Source: UBA1141 sp963665155 (GTDB lineage: Bacteria; Chloroflexota; Dehalococcoidia; Lucifugimonadales; UBA3495). From it: a stretch of 64,000 nt of DNA. The translations under genes and the position numbers were made by a program. The number at the start of each line of letters is the position of its first letter. Position 1 is the stretch's first letter. A model generated the notes under the pieces. The model did no database searches and was not told the origin of the DNA. It saw nothing but the letters and a program-made list of their open reading frames with translations. Shown here one piece after another: positions 15,943 to 26,633 of this stretch. Location of the stretch: positions 806,001 through 870,000 of the forward strand of contig OY761986.2 of NCBI GenBank assembly GCA_963665155.2, written 5' to 3'.

Positions 15943-18900
15943 ATGGCCAGCGAGAGGATTCAACGCCAGATTGACCGTCTGCTTGATGAGGCTGAAGAAG
16001 CCGTAAATCAAGGCGACTGGGCATTGGCTCAGGCCCGCTCCGGCACGGTTTTGGCTCTTGATCCAGAGAATGTTGATGCCCTAACTTATCTTGCCGCCGC
16101 TCAGCGAACCGGTGGAGCAAGCCCTGCGGTGGTACTGCAGCCAAAGAATGCCGAGACCCCACCCATAGAGCTTCAACCCACGTCCGCCCCATCTGCTTCC
16201 GGTCCCGAAGCCGAACGGCGTCAGCTAACGGTCATGTTCTGCGACCTGCAAGGCTCAACGGCCCTGTCCCAGCAGCTTGACCCGGAAGAACTGAAGAACG
16301 TAATACGCAGTTATCAGGAAGTCTGCGATGGCGCAGTGGCCCGGTTTGAAGGCCACATCGCCAAGTATCTGGGAGACGGATTGCTGGTCTATTTTGGTTA
16401 TCCCCAAGCCCATGAGGACGACCCTCAGAGAGGGGTTAGGGCCGGGCTGGCAATAGTCGAGGAAATGGGTGCCCTGAACGCTCGCCTCAAAGCTGACAAA
16501 AACATAGAACTCGCCGTTCGCATCGGCGTCCACACTGGGCTGGTGGTGGCCGGAGAGATGGGCAGCGGCGACTCGGTGGAAGCTTTGGCTATCGTCGGCG
16601 AGACGCCCAACATCGCTGCCCGGCTGCAAGAGGCTGCCGAACCTAATTCAGTAGTCATTAGCGACATCACCGCCAGCCTAGTTCAAGGATTCTTCATCTG
16701 CGAATCCTTGGGGTTTCATGAGCTCAAAGGCATCTCCCAACCAATGGAGCTTTCGGGGGTTTCCTCCGAGAGCGGAGCACAGACACGTTTCGATGTGATT
16801 TCCACTAGGGGATTGACGCCACTGGTTGGTCGCGAGCAGGAATTAGGTTTGCTGATGGCCCGTTGGGAGCATGTGGAGGAAGGGTTGGGACAAGCAGTGT
16901 TTTTGGTCAGAGGGGAGGCCGGGATTGGCAAGTCCCGACTGCTTCAAGCGATAAACGACAGGTTGGCCGGTCGGACCCATTACTTGCAAGAACACCGCTG
17001 CTCGCCTTACCACCAGAACAACGCACTGTTCCCCATAATCGAATCGCTCGAAAGTTGGCGAGGGTTTCAGAGGGAGGATAATCCGGAAGAGCGGATCCTA
17101 AAACTGGAGCAGTTACTAGAAGACTATTCGGTCCCAACAATAGAGGCACTGCCCTTACTGGCAGAACTCTTATCGATTCCATTGGATGCCCACTATCCAA
17201 AGTTAGACCTGAGTCCCCAACGCCAGCGGCAGAAGACTATGGAACTGCTGGTAGACGGCCTCACAACAACCGCTTTTGGCTATTTTCGAAGACATTCACT
17301 GGGCAGACCCGAGCACGTTGGAATATCTTGGTTTTCTAGTTGACCAAGCTCCCACAGCCCAAATCTTGGTCGTGCTCACTTTCCGACCGGAATTTGCACC
17401 GATTTGGGGCAACCGAGCCCACGTGACCCAATTGTCGCTCAACCGCCTGCCGCGTAGGCTTTCAATCCAAATAATGAAACAGGTCGCTGGGGGCAAAGAA
17501 ATTCCCGAAGAGGTAGCAAGTCAGATCGCCACCAAGAGCGATGGTGTCCCACTGTTCGTGGAAGAGTTGACCCAGATGGTGATCCGGGCGGGTCTCATGC
17601 ATGAAGTAGATGGTCGCTTCGAACTCACCGGGCCGCTGCCGGAGCTGGCGATCCCTTCCACCCTGCAAGACTCGCTGACTGCCAGGTTGGACCAGCTATC
17701 ACCAGTCAGAGAGTCGGTCCAATTGGAGGCTGTTTTGGGCCGGGAGTTCAGCTACGAGCTAATCCGCGCTGTATCCCCACTGGACGAAGTTGACCTGACC
17801 CAGCATCTGGACCAGCTTGTGAACAACGAGTTTTTGTACCAGCGGGGCGCACTACCCGAAACGATCTATATTTTCAAACATGCCCTCATTCAAGATGCAG
17901 CATACAATTCCCTGCTGATCAGCCGCAGACAGCAGTACCACCAAGACGTAGCCCAAGTATTGGAACAGCAGTTCCCCGAAGCGATCGAGACCCAGCCAGA
18001 ACTTATTGCCCACCACTACACCGAAGCTGGATTCAACCAAGAGGCGGTCAACTATTGGCAGCAGGCGGGAAAAATTGCAATGCAGCGTTCGGCCAACGTC
18101 GAAGCTGTGAACCACCTCACTCGCGGACTGGAGTTACTCAACACCCAGCAAGATTCTCGCGAGCGTGCTCAGCAAGAACTTACGCTGCAAATCGCTATGG
18201 GCACAACTTTGTTAGCCACCAAAGGCTTTGCGGCCCCTGAGGTGGAACTCGTGCTGAACCGTGCCAGAGATCTTTGCCAACAGGTAGGAGAGACCCCTCA
18301 GAATTTCCCGGTGCTATTTGGCCTGTACTCGTACTTTATTGCACGGGGAGAGTCACAGGCCGCCCGCGAGTTGGTGGATCAGCTGGAGCGGCAAGCCAAT
18401 CGCCAGCAAGACTCGGCTCCGATCCTCATGGCTCACCGGGGCCTCATGACGATGCATTGGTCATCGGGAGAATTGAACCATGCCCGCGAGCATATGGAAA
18501 AGACAATCGCCATTTACGAACCCCAAAAGCACCTCTCTCTCTGGCCTTCCTCTATGGTCAGGACCCCAGGATCAGCGGACTATCCTTCGGAGCTTTCATT
18601 CTGTGGCTCCTCGGCTATCCAGACCAGGCATTGAAGATGAATTTGGAAGCGCTGACTTTCACCAAAGAGTTGCAACACTCCCTCACCACTTCCTTTGCCC
18701 TGGGGTTTGTTGCTGTAGTTCATCAATGCCGACGCGAGGTGAGTGGGGTCCAAGACGGAGCGGAAAAAGTAATTCAGCTATGTAATGAGCATGGGCTACC
18801 CATCTGGCTGGCATGGGGGACAATGTTAAGAGGCTGGGCGTTGGTGGAGCAAGGGTTGCCAGAAGAAGTTGAGCAGATTCGTCAAGGCATGAAGGCTAGT

Positions 18901-19041
18901 CAAGCCAATGGGAACCAACTCCTTATCACATATTATCTTGGCCTTCTAGCCGAGTCGTGCGGCAAGGTTAGGCAAATAGATGAAGGTCTGAATGTGGTGA
19001 CTGAGTCGTTAGCTCTAGTACAAAACGATGGGGAGCAATAT
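15943..19041 (+). pseudogene. Class III adenylate/guanylate cyclase-AAA ATPase-TPR regulator, frameshifted and cut by IS-A
   Basis: The ATG at 15943 opens a large signalling protein. Residues ~90-270 are a class III cyclase domain (QLTVMFCDLQGSTALSQQ with the first metal Asp; AKYLGDGLLVYFGYPQA with the second). Then comes an ATPase domain with Walker A GEAGIGKSRLL. Near 17276 the frame shifts to LAIFEDIHWADPSTLEYLGF (Walker B), continuing with TPR-like helices. A second shift lies near 18520-18545, followed by LSLAFLYGQDPRISGLSFGA. The last visible codons VTESLALVQNDGEQY end at TGA supplied by the terminus of IS-A copy 2, so the TPR tail is lost. Two shifts plus truncation make it a pseudogene. 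Confidence 0.85.
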
Positions 19042-21025
19042 TGATTCCCTCGTAAAAACCCCTCGTCCTCCGGGGGCAATAGGAGGATAATGTGGGGAAA
19101 GGGCGTTGGGGCAGCGCCTGGCCGAGGGAGGGGAGGATGTTCCGAATACGAGACCCGCAAGAGAGCCTCTGGCAGTCCCAGTTCCTGGTGACGCCGAAGA
19201 AGGCTAAGCGTCTGGAGAGAAGTTGGGCCGAGGTTTTCCGAAACGAGGCGCTCCCCCTGATTGACGAGGAGCGCTTTGCTCCCATGTACTGCGTGGACAA
19301 CGGCCGTCCCAACCGGGCGGTGCAGACCGTCCTCGGGGTCCACCTCCTCAAAGAGATGTTCAACCTCACCGACGATGAAGCTCTGGAACAACTAGAGTTC
19401 AACCTGCTCTGGCACCACGCCCTGCGGCTGGACATCGAGGAGACCCACCTGCCCCAGAAGACCCTCCACAACTTCCGAGTTCGCCTGATGCAGCACGACG
19501 GTGGCCGGCTGGCTTTCCAGGAGACCACGGACCGGATCATCCAGGCGCTGGGCATACGCACCGGAAAGCAACGGCTGGACTCCACCCACATCATGAGCAA
19601 CATCGCCACACTCACCCGGCTGGGCCTGTTCTGTGAGACGATGCGGTTGTTCCTGCGGGCCTTGCGCTGGGAGCACCCAGAGCTTCGCCCTGGGGTTCCG
19701 GAGGGCCTCCTAGGGCGCTATTTGAAGGAAGAAGACGAGGCGACCCACTACGAGGACGCCCGCACGGGGGAGGGTCGGCGACGCCTTTCGGTCTGTGCCC
19801 GGGACCTCTACCGGCTGGTGGACCGGTTCCATGGCACGACTGCTGCCCAGCTGGAGGAGTACCGGCTGCTGGAGCGGCTGCTGCGGGAGCAGTGCCATGT
19901 GGGCAAACACCGGGACGGGCGCCCCAGGGACGATGACGACAATGCTGGGGAATGCAAGGTGCCCGTGGCCTTGAAGGACCCGAAGCAGGTGTCCGCCGAC
20001 TCGCTGCAATCGCCCCACGACCCGGATGTGACCTACAGCGGCCACAAGGGGAAGGGGTACGAGGTGCAGGTGGCGGAGACCTGCCACGAGGAGAACGCCA
20101 CCCAGCTCATCACCCACGTGGAGGTGACCCCCTCGAGTGGGAGCGACACCGACGTGAGCGTGCCGGTCGTTGACGGGCTCGCGGAGCGGAAGGTCCGACC
20201 GGACGAGCTCTTCGCCGACACGGCGTATGGGTCGGGCCGCAATGCCTTCGAAGCCTCGCGCCGGGGAACGGAACTGGTGAGCCCGGTGGCGGGGTCGGCG
20301 CCGGGGAACTCGCGCGAAGGAGAGGGTGACGGACCACCGCCGCTCACCGCCGCGGACTTTCAGATCGACGTCACAGGGGAGCAGGCCACGGTGTGCCCCG
20401 CCGGCCACCCGTCCATCGAGGAGCACGAGTTGGAGGATGCGCCGGAGCGGGTAGAGGTCCACTTTGCCAGGACAACATGCGAGCCCTGCCCCTTGCGGTC
20501 CCGTTGCCCAGTGAAGCTGGACCGGCGTGCGGGGGCCTACGTCCTCAAGGCGGACCTGGTGAAGGTGAACATCGAGCGGCGCCGGAGGGCCGAGGCCACC
20601 GAGGAGTGGCGCAAGCGGTATGCCATAAGGGCCGGGATCGAGGGAACGAACTCCGAGCTGAAGCGCGCCCACGGGCTTGGGCGCTTGCGGGTGCGAGGGG
20701 GCCGTCGGGTGCGGCTTGCCGTCTACCTGAAGGCGTTGGCGTGCAACTTCAAGCGGATGGTCCATGCACGCCTGGTGGAGATGGAGAACACGGCTCAGCG
20801 GGCGGTCGGGACGGTACCTGCGGTCACGGCCGCATGAGGGCGCCGCTCCACAGCTCCCACCGGGTGCCCTGAGCCACGGAAGGGGTAGCGCAACGGGATC
20901 ACGCTTGTCCTGAGCGCGGCAGATGGTGCGGTGAGGCCAGCAGCCGGCATCCCGTGGCCTCCTCCCTTCCAGGCCCCTTCGCACGCCAGGGTTCATCTCA
21001 AACAGGCCTTTTTGCGAGGGAATCA
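19042..21025 (+). mobile_element. IS-A copy 2 (IS1182-like family), 1984 bp
   Basis: Same element as at 4475-6460 but in the opposite orientation, with ends TGATTCCCTCGTAAAAAC and TTTTTGCGAGGGAATCA. The left flank is the interior of the cyclase gene and the right flank is the interior of an unrelated secreted-protein gene. No target duplication joins the flanks. This indicates rearrangement or deletion after insertion, or an assembly join. Confidence 0.9.
19137..20837 (+). CDS. IS1182-like DDE transposase of IS-A (intact)
   Basis: A protein of 566 aa from the ATG at 19137 (after GGGAGGGGAGG). It matches the transposase of copy 1 except for a few substitutions (for example RPRDDDDNAG versus HPRDDDDDAG) and keeps the unshifted C-terminus LKALACNFKRMVHARLVEM ending VPAVTAA. 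Catalytic Asp in RLDSTHIMSN and FADTAYGSGRN, Glu in IRAGIEGTNSELKR. This copy is the likely functional source. Confidence 0.9.
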   Translation: MFRIRDPQESLWQSQFLVTPKKAKRLERSWAEVFRNEALPLIDEERFAPMYCVDNGRPNRAVQTVLGVHLLKEMFNLTDDEALEQLEFNLLWHHALRLDIEETHLPQKTLHNFRVRLMQHDGGRLAFQETTDRIIQALGIRTGKQRLDSTHIMSNIATLTRLGLFCETMRLFLRALRWEHPELRPGVPEGLLGRYLKEEDEATHYEDARTGEGRRRLSVCARDLYRLVDRFHGTTAAQLEEYRLLERLLREQCHVGKHRDGRPRDDDDNAGECKVPVALKDPKQVSADSLQSPHDPDVTYSGHKGKGYEVQVAETCHEENATQLITHVEVTPSSGSDTDVSVPVVDGLAERKVRPDELFADTAYGSGRNAFEASRRGTELVSPVAGSAPGNSREGEGDGPPPLTAADFQIDVTGEQATVCPAGHPSIEEHELEDAPERVEVHFARTTCEPCPLRSRCPVKLDRRAGAYVLKADLVKVNIERRRRAEATEEWRKRYAIRAGIEGTNSELKRAHGLGRLRVRGGRRVRLAVYLKALACNFKRMVHARLVEMENTAQRAVGTVPAVTAA

Positions 21026-21371
21026 TGATTGCCTTATACGTGCCGATCCTACCGCGGACACTGCCCTCAAAAACTAAGGTCCCTTTACACACGTTGGGAG
21101 ATCCGTCCGTACCCAATACGCAAGTGAACTCAGATACTAGGGACCCAATCTGGCTTCCTCTTATTTCTACGTCAACTGTGCCCGAAATCGTGGTTACACC
21201 ATTACTGGTTACTGGGGGGCCAGAAAAAACTGGGAGGGCTATAGTGTAATCGCCTGCGACACGATGAGACGATGTGTTCGTGTCGGCAGATGCAATTGCG
21301 ACAAAAACCAGTGTGGTAAGAATCGCAGCCGCCACGAGAGTCATGATGAGTGATTAGCGTACCTTTACCAT
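21026..21371 (-). pseudogene. Secreted protein of unknown family, early stop and truncated by IS-A
   Basis: A perfect ribosome site TAGGAGGT (21376-21385 region) precedes the ATG at 21369-21371. The frame reads MVKVR, TAA, SLIMTLVAAAILTTLVFVAI and ASADTNTSSHRVAGDY. The early TAA therefore interrupts what would be a good signal peptide (basic start, hydrophobic core, ASA cleavage site). The mature part reads VTTISGTVDVEIRGSQIGSL then CKGTLVFEGSVRGRIGTYK, a repeat-poor beta-rich sequence, and is cut by IS-A at 21025. A restart at the ATG of MTLVAAA is possible. The function is not recognised. Confidence 0.6.
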
Positions 21372-21684
21372 GGGTTTACCTCCTAAAAATTTGAAGCCAT
21401 CTTGGTCCACCGAACCCCTGCTTGGGGTTAATTGGCCGCGGCGCGCCGATCACCCCATGCGGAAATTGGTGTGCCGTCATCGCCGCGGCGCGGGCCCAGT
21501 GGAACCTCTGAACACCGCAAACAGGACGATACTGGAGCCAATGGAGGCAAACTTCGGTAAATACACCCATCTCGAAATTGGAGCAAAGAGAGTGGCTGAA
21601 GTCCGATGTGGGTATATTTACCCACATTGCTGCGATTGGGGGCTGCGGCTGAGATAGAGGGCGGCTATTTATCCGACCGCAGGA
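21372..21684. other. Intergenic stretch, probable promoter region of the secreted-protein gene
   Basis: About 310 bp between two minus-strand genes. It contains a GC-rich segment with paired GGCCGCGGCGCG / CGCCGCGGCGCG motifs and, nearer the regulator gene, two short similar motifs (GTGTATTTACCGAAG and GTATATTTACCCAC on the minus strand). No gene is seen. Confidence 0.35.
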
Positions 21685-24600
21685 CTAGGGCAAATTGGCC
21701 AGATTGCTCAATGCGAACGTCGTGGCTTCTGACCGGTTCCGGACGTTGATCTTGGTGTAGAAGTTGGAGATATGACGCTCTACCGTGCGCTCGCTGAGAA
21801 CCAATTCTCTCGCGATCTCGCGGTTGGTCTTCCCTTGGGCTAGTTGCAAAAGCACTTCAACCTCACGTTGGGTAAGACCGTTGGGGTAGGTTGGAGAAGG
21901 TTTTGGAGCTGCCGCCGCAGTTTCTTGAAGAGTGGCAATCCGCTCCAACAGAGGGCGCATGCCTAGCTCGGACGCTATGGCCTTACCTTCCTCTAGCAAG
22001 TCTGTGGCCGATGCGCCTTCAGATTTATCAGCAGGAGAGGTTCTGGTTCCGCTCATAGGACCTACGGGACGGGGATGATGGAGCTTTAATTCGGCATAGT
22101 TGCAGCAGGTCCACGCTAGCTCGGGGCGGCAGGCTCCCTTGCGGCAGAAGGCCAGCGCATCTTCGAAATGGGTCTCCGCCAGGTCCAATTCGCCCATGGT
22201 TTGGGCGAGAAGTCCCAGCAGCCGGTCAGAGGAGATTAACCATCCTAGCAATATCCCCTTTTGGGGCAGCAATGCGGCGTAGCGCTGTTTGGATACCGCT
22301 ACATCACCTCTTAGCACATCTACGAATGCCAGCCCGGTCTGGGCGTGAATAAACATTACCGGAAGGACTAAGGGTGAAGAAACCACAATTTTGCCTGCAT
22401 CTTCGGCCTCGTCTAAGCTATCGCTCAAGTCCACAAACTGTGCGATTGCCCCGCCCACCATAGCCAGATATGCGTAATTATTCGTTGGACCCGGCTCGGT
22501 TAGCCGCATCACCTCCAACAGCCGATTCAGGTGGGCTGTGCCCTCGGCTATTTCTCCGGCTTGGAACTCCGAAATTACCCGCACGGCCAGATTTTGGGGG
22601 TCCATAGGCGCCAGCTTTAACCCAAGGTCACTAACCTCCCGGCAAGCCTGCCAATCGCCCTCCCAGTAATGCCCCAACATCCTACCCCAGAGGATTAGCA
22701 CCTGAAGATCGCGCCCAACGACTTTATCCGGGTCACCTACAAAGTCAGGCCTGTATTCCTGTCCGTATACCTCATTGTGCACGCCCATGGCCGAGGCTGC
22801 GCCTGCAGTGAACATACGAGCGATCTGCTCAACGCTTTGGGCTCCGACTCGTTCAGCCAGTTCGATTGCCAGCAATCCGTTATCTAGAGCCTGTTTGCGC
22901 CGAAGGTGAAACATATCGACTTGGCAGGTACTGAGCAACGTTCGTACTTCCAATTCCAGGTCCTCCTCCCGCCGGGCGATGGTCAGCGCACGGTCTAACG
23001 CTTCTTGTGCTCCATCGTAGTCGTTGGCCTCTCCTCCCATGAGACCTCCTAGACCGGAAAGAAGGCGTCCTGCCTCCAGCGAATCCGCAGGAACAAGCTC
23101 CAAGGCTTGGCTGACAAGCTCGATCTTCCCGGATGAATGGCCTAGTATCGGAGGAATTGGGAGGGAAGCAATGGCCACGGCGCTTTTAACATCTCCATTT
23201 TTCACATAGTAGCTAAACGACCGCGCCAGGTTCGCAACCGCCTCATGCATTTGATACCTGGGGAGAATACCTATCTGGGCCCTGCCGAGGCCCAAGAGGA
23301 GCGCTGCTGATTCTTCGTCTTCCGGCTCTTCGGTCACCGTCAACGGAACGTTTTTTGCGGCAAGTGCTCGCTGGAAGTGACTCAGCGCTTCCTCATGGGC
23401 ATAGACGCCCAGGTCCTGATCGCCAGCCACACGAGAGAATAATAAACCACCTTCTCGGTGCCAACTACCGGCTCGGCTTCTCCGTAGTGATAGGCCAGTT
23501 CCGCTGCGTGGTCCTCAGAGTTATTCCCGTGCAGTGCCTCGAGGGCCTCGCCGATCCTGGCGTGTATTCGTACTCGGCGGCTAGCCGTGATCTCCTGGGA
23601 CAGGGTCTGCTGGATGAGTGCGTGGCTAAACTGGTATTGCTCGACTGTGCCGGTCACTTCGTCGACCAGATGCGCGGCTTGAGCCTCTTCGATAGCCTCG
23701 AGAAGGCGGTCCTCGCTTATATCGCTGACTAAGGCGTTCAGGAGCTTGAAGTCGAAGTTCCTACCAATGACCGAGGCTGTTCGCAAAGCCTGAACACAGG
23801 GTTCCGACAATCGGCTGAGGCGTCTGCCGATAACGTCGCGAACACCTTCAGGGATTGTCTCGGCCCATGTCTGGTCTTCCGAAATTTGCTCTGGACTGAG
23901 CAGCCTCGTTATCTCGGTCACGAAGAGAGGATTTCCTTCGGTGCGCCGGTGCATGATTCCCAGGGCGTCGTCTTTAAGGGCAATACCCGCACTCGTTTGG
24001 ACGAATTCGCCTACTTCCTGGCGCGCCAGTCCCTGTAGTTGCACTTTCATGAAGAGCGGTTGGCGAACGAGGTTTCCAAGGGCTTGGGACAACGCATCGC
24101 GCGTAGTTATTTCAACATCCCTATAGGTGCCAACGATGAGTAAGCGACTGGTTAGTATCTCTTGTGCCAGAAATTCGAGCAAAAGCAGAGATGATCTATC
24201 GGCCCAATGAAGGTCATCAAGCACGAGAACCAAGGGCTGAACTTGGCAGGCCCGTTTGAGAAAGGACGTGATGGAATCGAACAGTCGGAAGCGGGCCTGC
24301 TCCGGCTCCAGAGCCGGTGGGGACTCCAGGTCAGTCAACTTATCTCGCACTTGTGCGACGACTTCGGCGATGTCCCTAGCGCCGGGACCCATCTCGGACT
24401 GCAGTCTTTCCGCGTCACACTGTTGGACGTACTTGCGAATCGTTTGGACCCATGGCCAGTAAGGAGGAGCTCCTTCCTGCTCGTAGCACCATCCCCAGAG
24501 AACCTTGGCGCCTCTCTGCTCTGCGTAAGATGCCAGTTCTGTCGCGGTCCGGGTCTTGCCAATACCAGGCTCGCCCGCCAGTATAACCAGGCGTCCCTGG

Positions 24601-24689
24601 CCTGAAAGAACATCGTTCAGCGCCGCCTTTAGCTCCGCCATTTCTTGCTGGCGACCGACGAATATGTTGGCTGTTGGTGAAGACTTCAA
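21685..24689 (-). pseudogene. LuxR-family regulator with AAA ATPase and TPR-like region (LAL type), one frameshift
   Basis: The ATG at 24689 begins MKSSPTANIFVGRQQEMAEL with Walker A LAGEPGIGKTRTATELA and Walker B VLVLDDLHWADRSSLLLLEF. Near 23432 the frame changes: EKVVYYSLV continues as AGDQDLGVYAHEEALSHFQR. Helical repeats follow, and the C-terminus is a LuxR HTH: YPNGLTQREVEVLLQLAQ, then TNREIARELVLSERTVERHI and NFYTKINVRNRSEATTFAL. The full protein would be about 1000 aa, a large ATP-dependent transcription activator. Only one shift separates the halves, so a sequencing error is as likely as true inactivation. Confidence 0.8.
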
Positions 24690-25016
24690 TTGAACTCAGT
24701 TTTCGTGAACACAAGCTCTCGATGGATGACATGTTACACCCAACGAATAACAGTAAGGGAAATGCACTTCATAAAGCGAAGTCGAGAGGCGATAGAAAAA
24801 GGACCCTACCCAATGTAGCTCCTAGAAGCGTAAAATCGGTAAAGCCGGAAAGACTTGGTTTTGGCTCAAGCGCTGCAGAGGGAGCGACCTAGTTTTGGTC
24901 GGCCAGATATTAAAAGGAATATGTCACGGCGTCGGGCGCAAGACCAAGCAGAATTCTCTGCATCATGGTATTGTCTGCAGAGATGAAATGCGTACCGTTT
25001 TTAGAAAAATGTCGCT
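24690..25016. other. Intergenic region, nothing recognised
   Basis: About 330 bp between two minus-strand genes. No open frame with a start and ribosome site, no RNA gene and no clear terminator were found. Confidence 0.4.
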
Positions 25017-26114
25017 TCAGCCGACAGTGAGCTCCCGGCCGGTATCAGACGCCTCCTTGATCCTATCAACGAAACGATGTAGATCAACGGCTATATCAAA
25101 GGTCGGCAGCCTGCTCTGCCCGGTTCGGATCGCATCGGCAAACAGCGCATACATCTGACCGATGTTAAACGGGTCGCCCCGGGGGAAGTCGGGGGGGACA
25201 TAGAAGAAACGCTCGGGTAAGGTCAGGTCCTTCAGCTCGTGGTTACCCTGAGCGCCTTGAACCCGCAGCATCTCACCGCGCTGAGACGAGACGCTTCCGG
25301 TGGTGACCAGCGTACCTTCCCGACCGTAGATTTCCATTCGAAAGCCGCCGCTGGCCCAAGGGACAGACGCGACATGTACTGACGCAGATGCGCTGCTCTC
25401 CAGCCGTCCGCAAACTTGAACGGTGTCCGGAGAGGTGACCTCCACAAATCGCTGGGTGTCGGTCTCATACAATCGCTGTACCTGAGTCGAGACCATGCAG
25501 GCTACCCGTGTGAAGTCGCCCACCACGAAGCGCAATGCGTCAATGACGTGGCCGTTGGCGATGGTTAGGGTGTTCGCCCCAAGGCTGGCATCGGTCTGCC
25601 AAGTGCGGCTGGAAGGGGCTTCCAACGCGCTATCACGTGTGGTCGTGACATGGCAAGACAGCACCTCGCCCACATAGCCTGTGTCGATTAGCTCTTTGAC
25701 GTATAGCAATGCCGGGCTGACCCGCGATTGCAGACCGACCGTCGTCTGAACTCCTTTGGATCGAGCAAGCGCCGCCAGTTCTTCGGCTTCGGAGGTAGTC
25801 CGGCCCAGCGGCCACTCGGTGAGGACGTGCTTGCCAGCTTCGATGGCGGCCTTTGTCGGTTCATAGTGCGATGGCACCCGCACGACCACCGCCACAGCGT
25901 CTATCTCTGGCGACGACACCATTTCCCGAAAATCGTGGAAGGCAAGCTTCGCCCCAAAATGTTGGCGCGCCTCTTCCGCACTCTCGGGCCTAGTGGTGCA
26001 AACCGCAGTAAGCTCGATATCCGCACTGGCCAGCAATGCCGGGAAGTGCGACAGGGATGACCAAGATGAGCTAACGTTAGCTCCCACGAACCCCAAGCGA
26101 ATTTTGTTTGTCAC
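25017..26114 (-). CDS. Gfo/Idh/MocA family NAD(P)-dependent oxidoreductase
   Basis: A 365-aa intact protein. The N-terminal Rossmann fold starts MTNKIRLGFVGANVSSSWSS with a GxxGxx-like loop. VVVRVPSHYEPTKAAIEAGK and HVLTEWPLGRTTSEAEELAA carry the conserved EKP-like motif, here EWP: the usual catalytic Lys of EKP is a Trp. The C-terminal alpha/beta domain follows, with MEIYGREGTLVTTG. Family members oxidise or reduce sugars and inositols or biliverdin. The EKP to EWP change occurs in fungal galactose-dehydrogenase-like members and may alter chemistry. It is transcribed alone on the minus strand. Confidence 0.8.
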   Translation of the reverse strand: MTNKIRLGFVGANVSSSWSSLSHFPALLASADIELTAVCTTRPESAEEARQHFGAKLAFHDFREMVSSPEIDAVAVVVRVPSHYEPTKAAIEAGKHVLTEWPLGRTTSEAEELAALARSKGVQTTVGLQSRVSPALLYVKELIDTGYVGEVLSCHVTTTRDSALEAPSSRTWQTDASLGANTLTIANGHVIDALRFVVGDFTRVACMVSTQVQRLYETDTQRFVEVTSPDTVQVCGRLESSASASVHVASVPWASGGFRMEIYGREGTLVTTGSVSSQRGEMLRVQGAQGNHELKDLTLPERFFYVPPDFPRGDPFNIGQMYALFADAIRTGQSRLPTFDIAVDLHRFVDRIKEASDTGRELTVG

Positions 26115-26633
26115 GACGCATGCTCCTCGAAGAAGTGGAATCTTGCATGATTCTAGAGATGGTAGCGCGACGCGTCAATTATTCTTAAAACTGGGACTAG
26201 GGGGACCGATGGGCATTGCGCCAACAGTTCTAAATTACAGTCTTGGAAACCGAGTCCTAAGTAGACATAACCAGTGGAAATGGGGCGCGAATCGCACGAT
26301 GGTCGGAAATACCGTTTAGGACTCAGTTACCAATCATTTCCTGGGAAGCAACCTGTGCGGACACCATAGCTAGGGAAGACTGAAATTCGTAAAGACTAAA
26401 TTTCATAAAGACTAAAATTCAACAGTTCGGAAACGACTTGGGATTGCTGCGCTTATGGGATTGCTGCGTTTACATGCAGGGGGACCTTGGAATTCCGCAT
26501 TACAGACACTGTGAGGAGTATATCTAGGAAACGACGCACAGTTAACCCAGCAGACGACACCGTTTTCACGTACACACGAGCGAAAACCATACAAGAATTG
26601 AACTGCGTTACATGACGATGGAGGACAATTGCC
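26115..26633. other. Intergenic region with short direct repeats
   Basis: No gene is seen in about 520 bp. Two local duplications stand out: ATTCGTAAAGACTAAA followed by TTTCATAAAGACTAAA (26383-26417), and GGGATTGCTGCGCTTA followed by GGGATTGCTGCGTTTA (26440-26472). They lie upstream of the hydrolase gene at 26634 and could be binding sites or slippage products. Confidence 0.5.
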
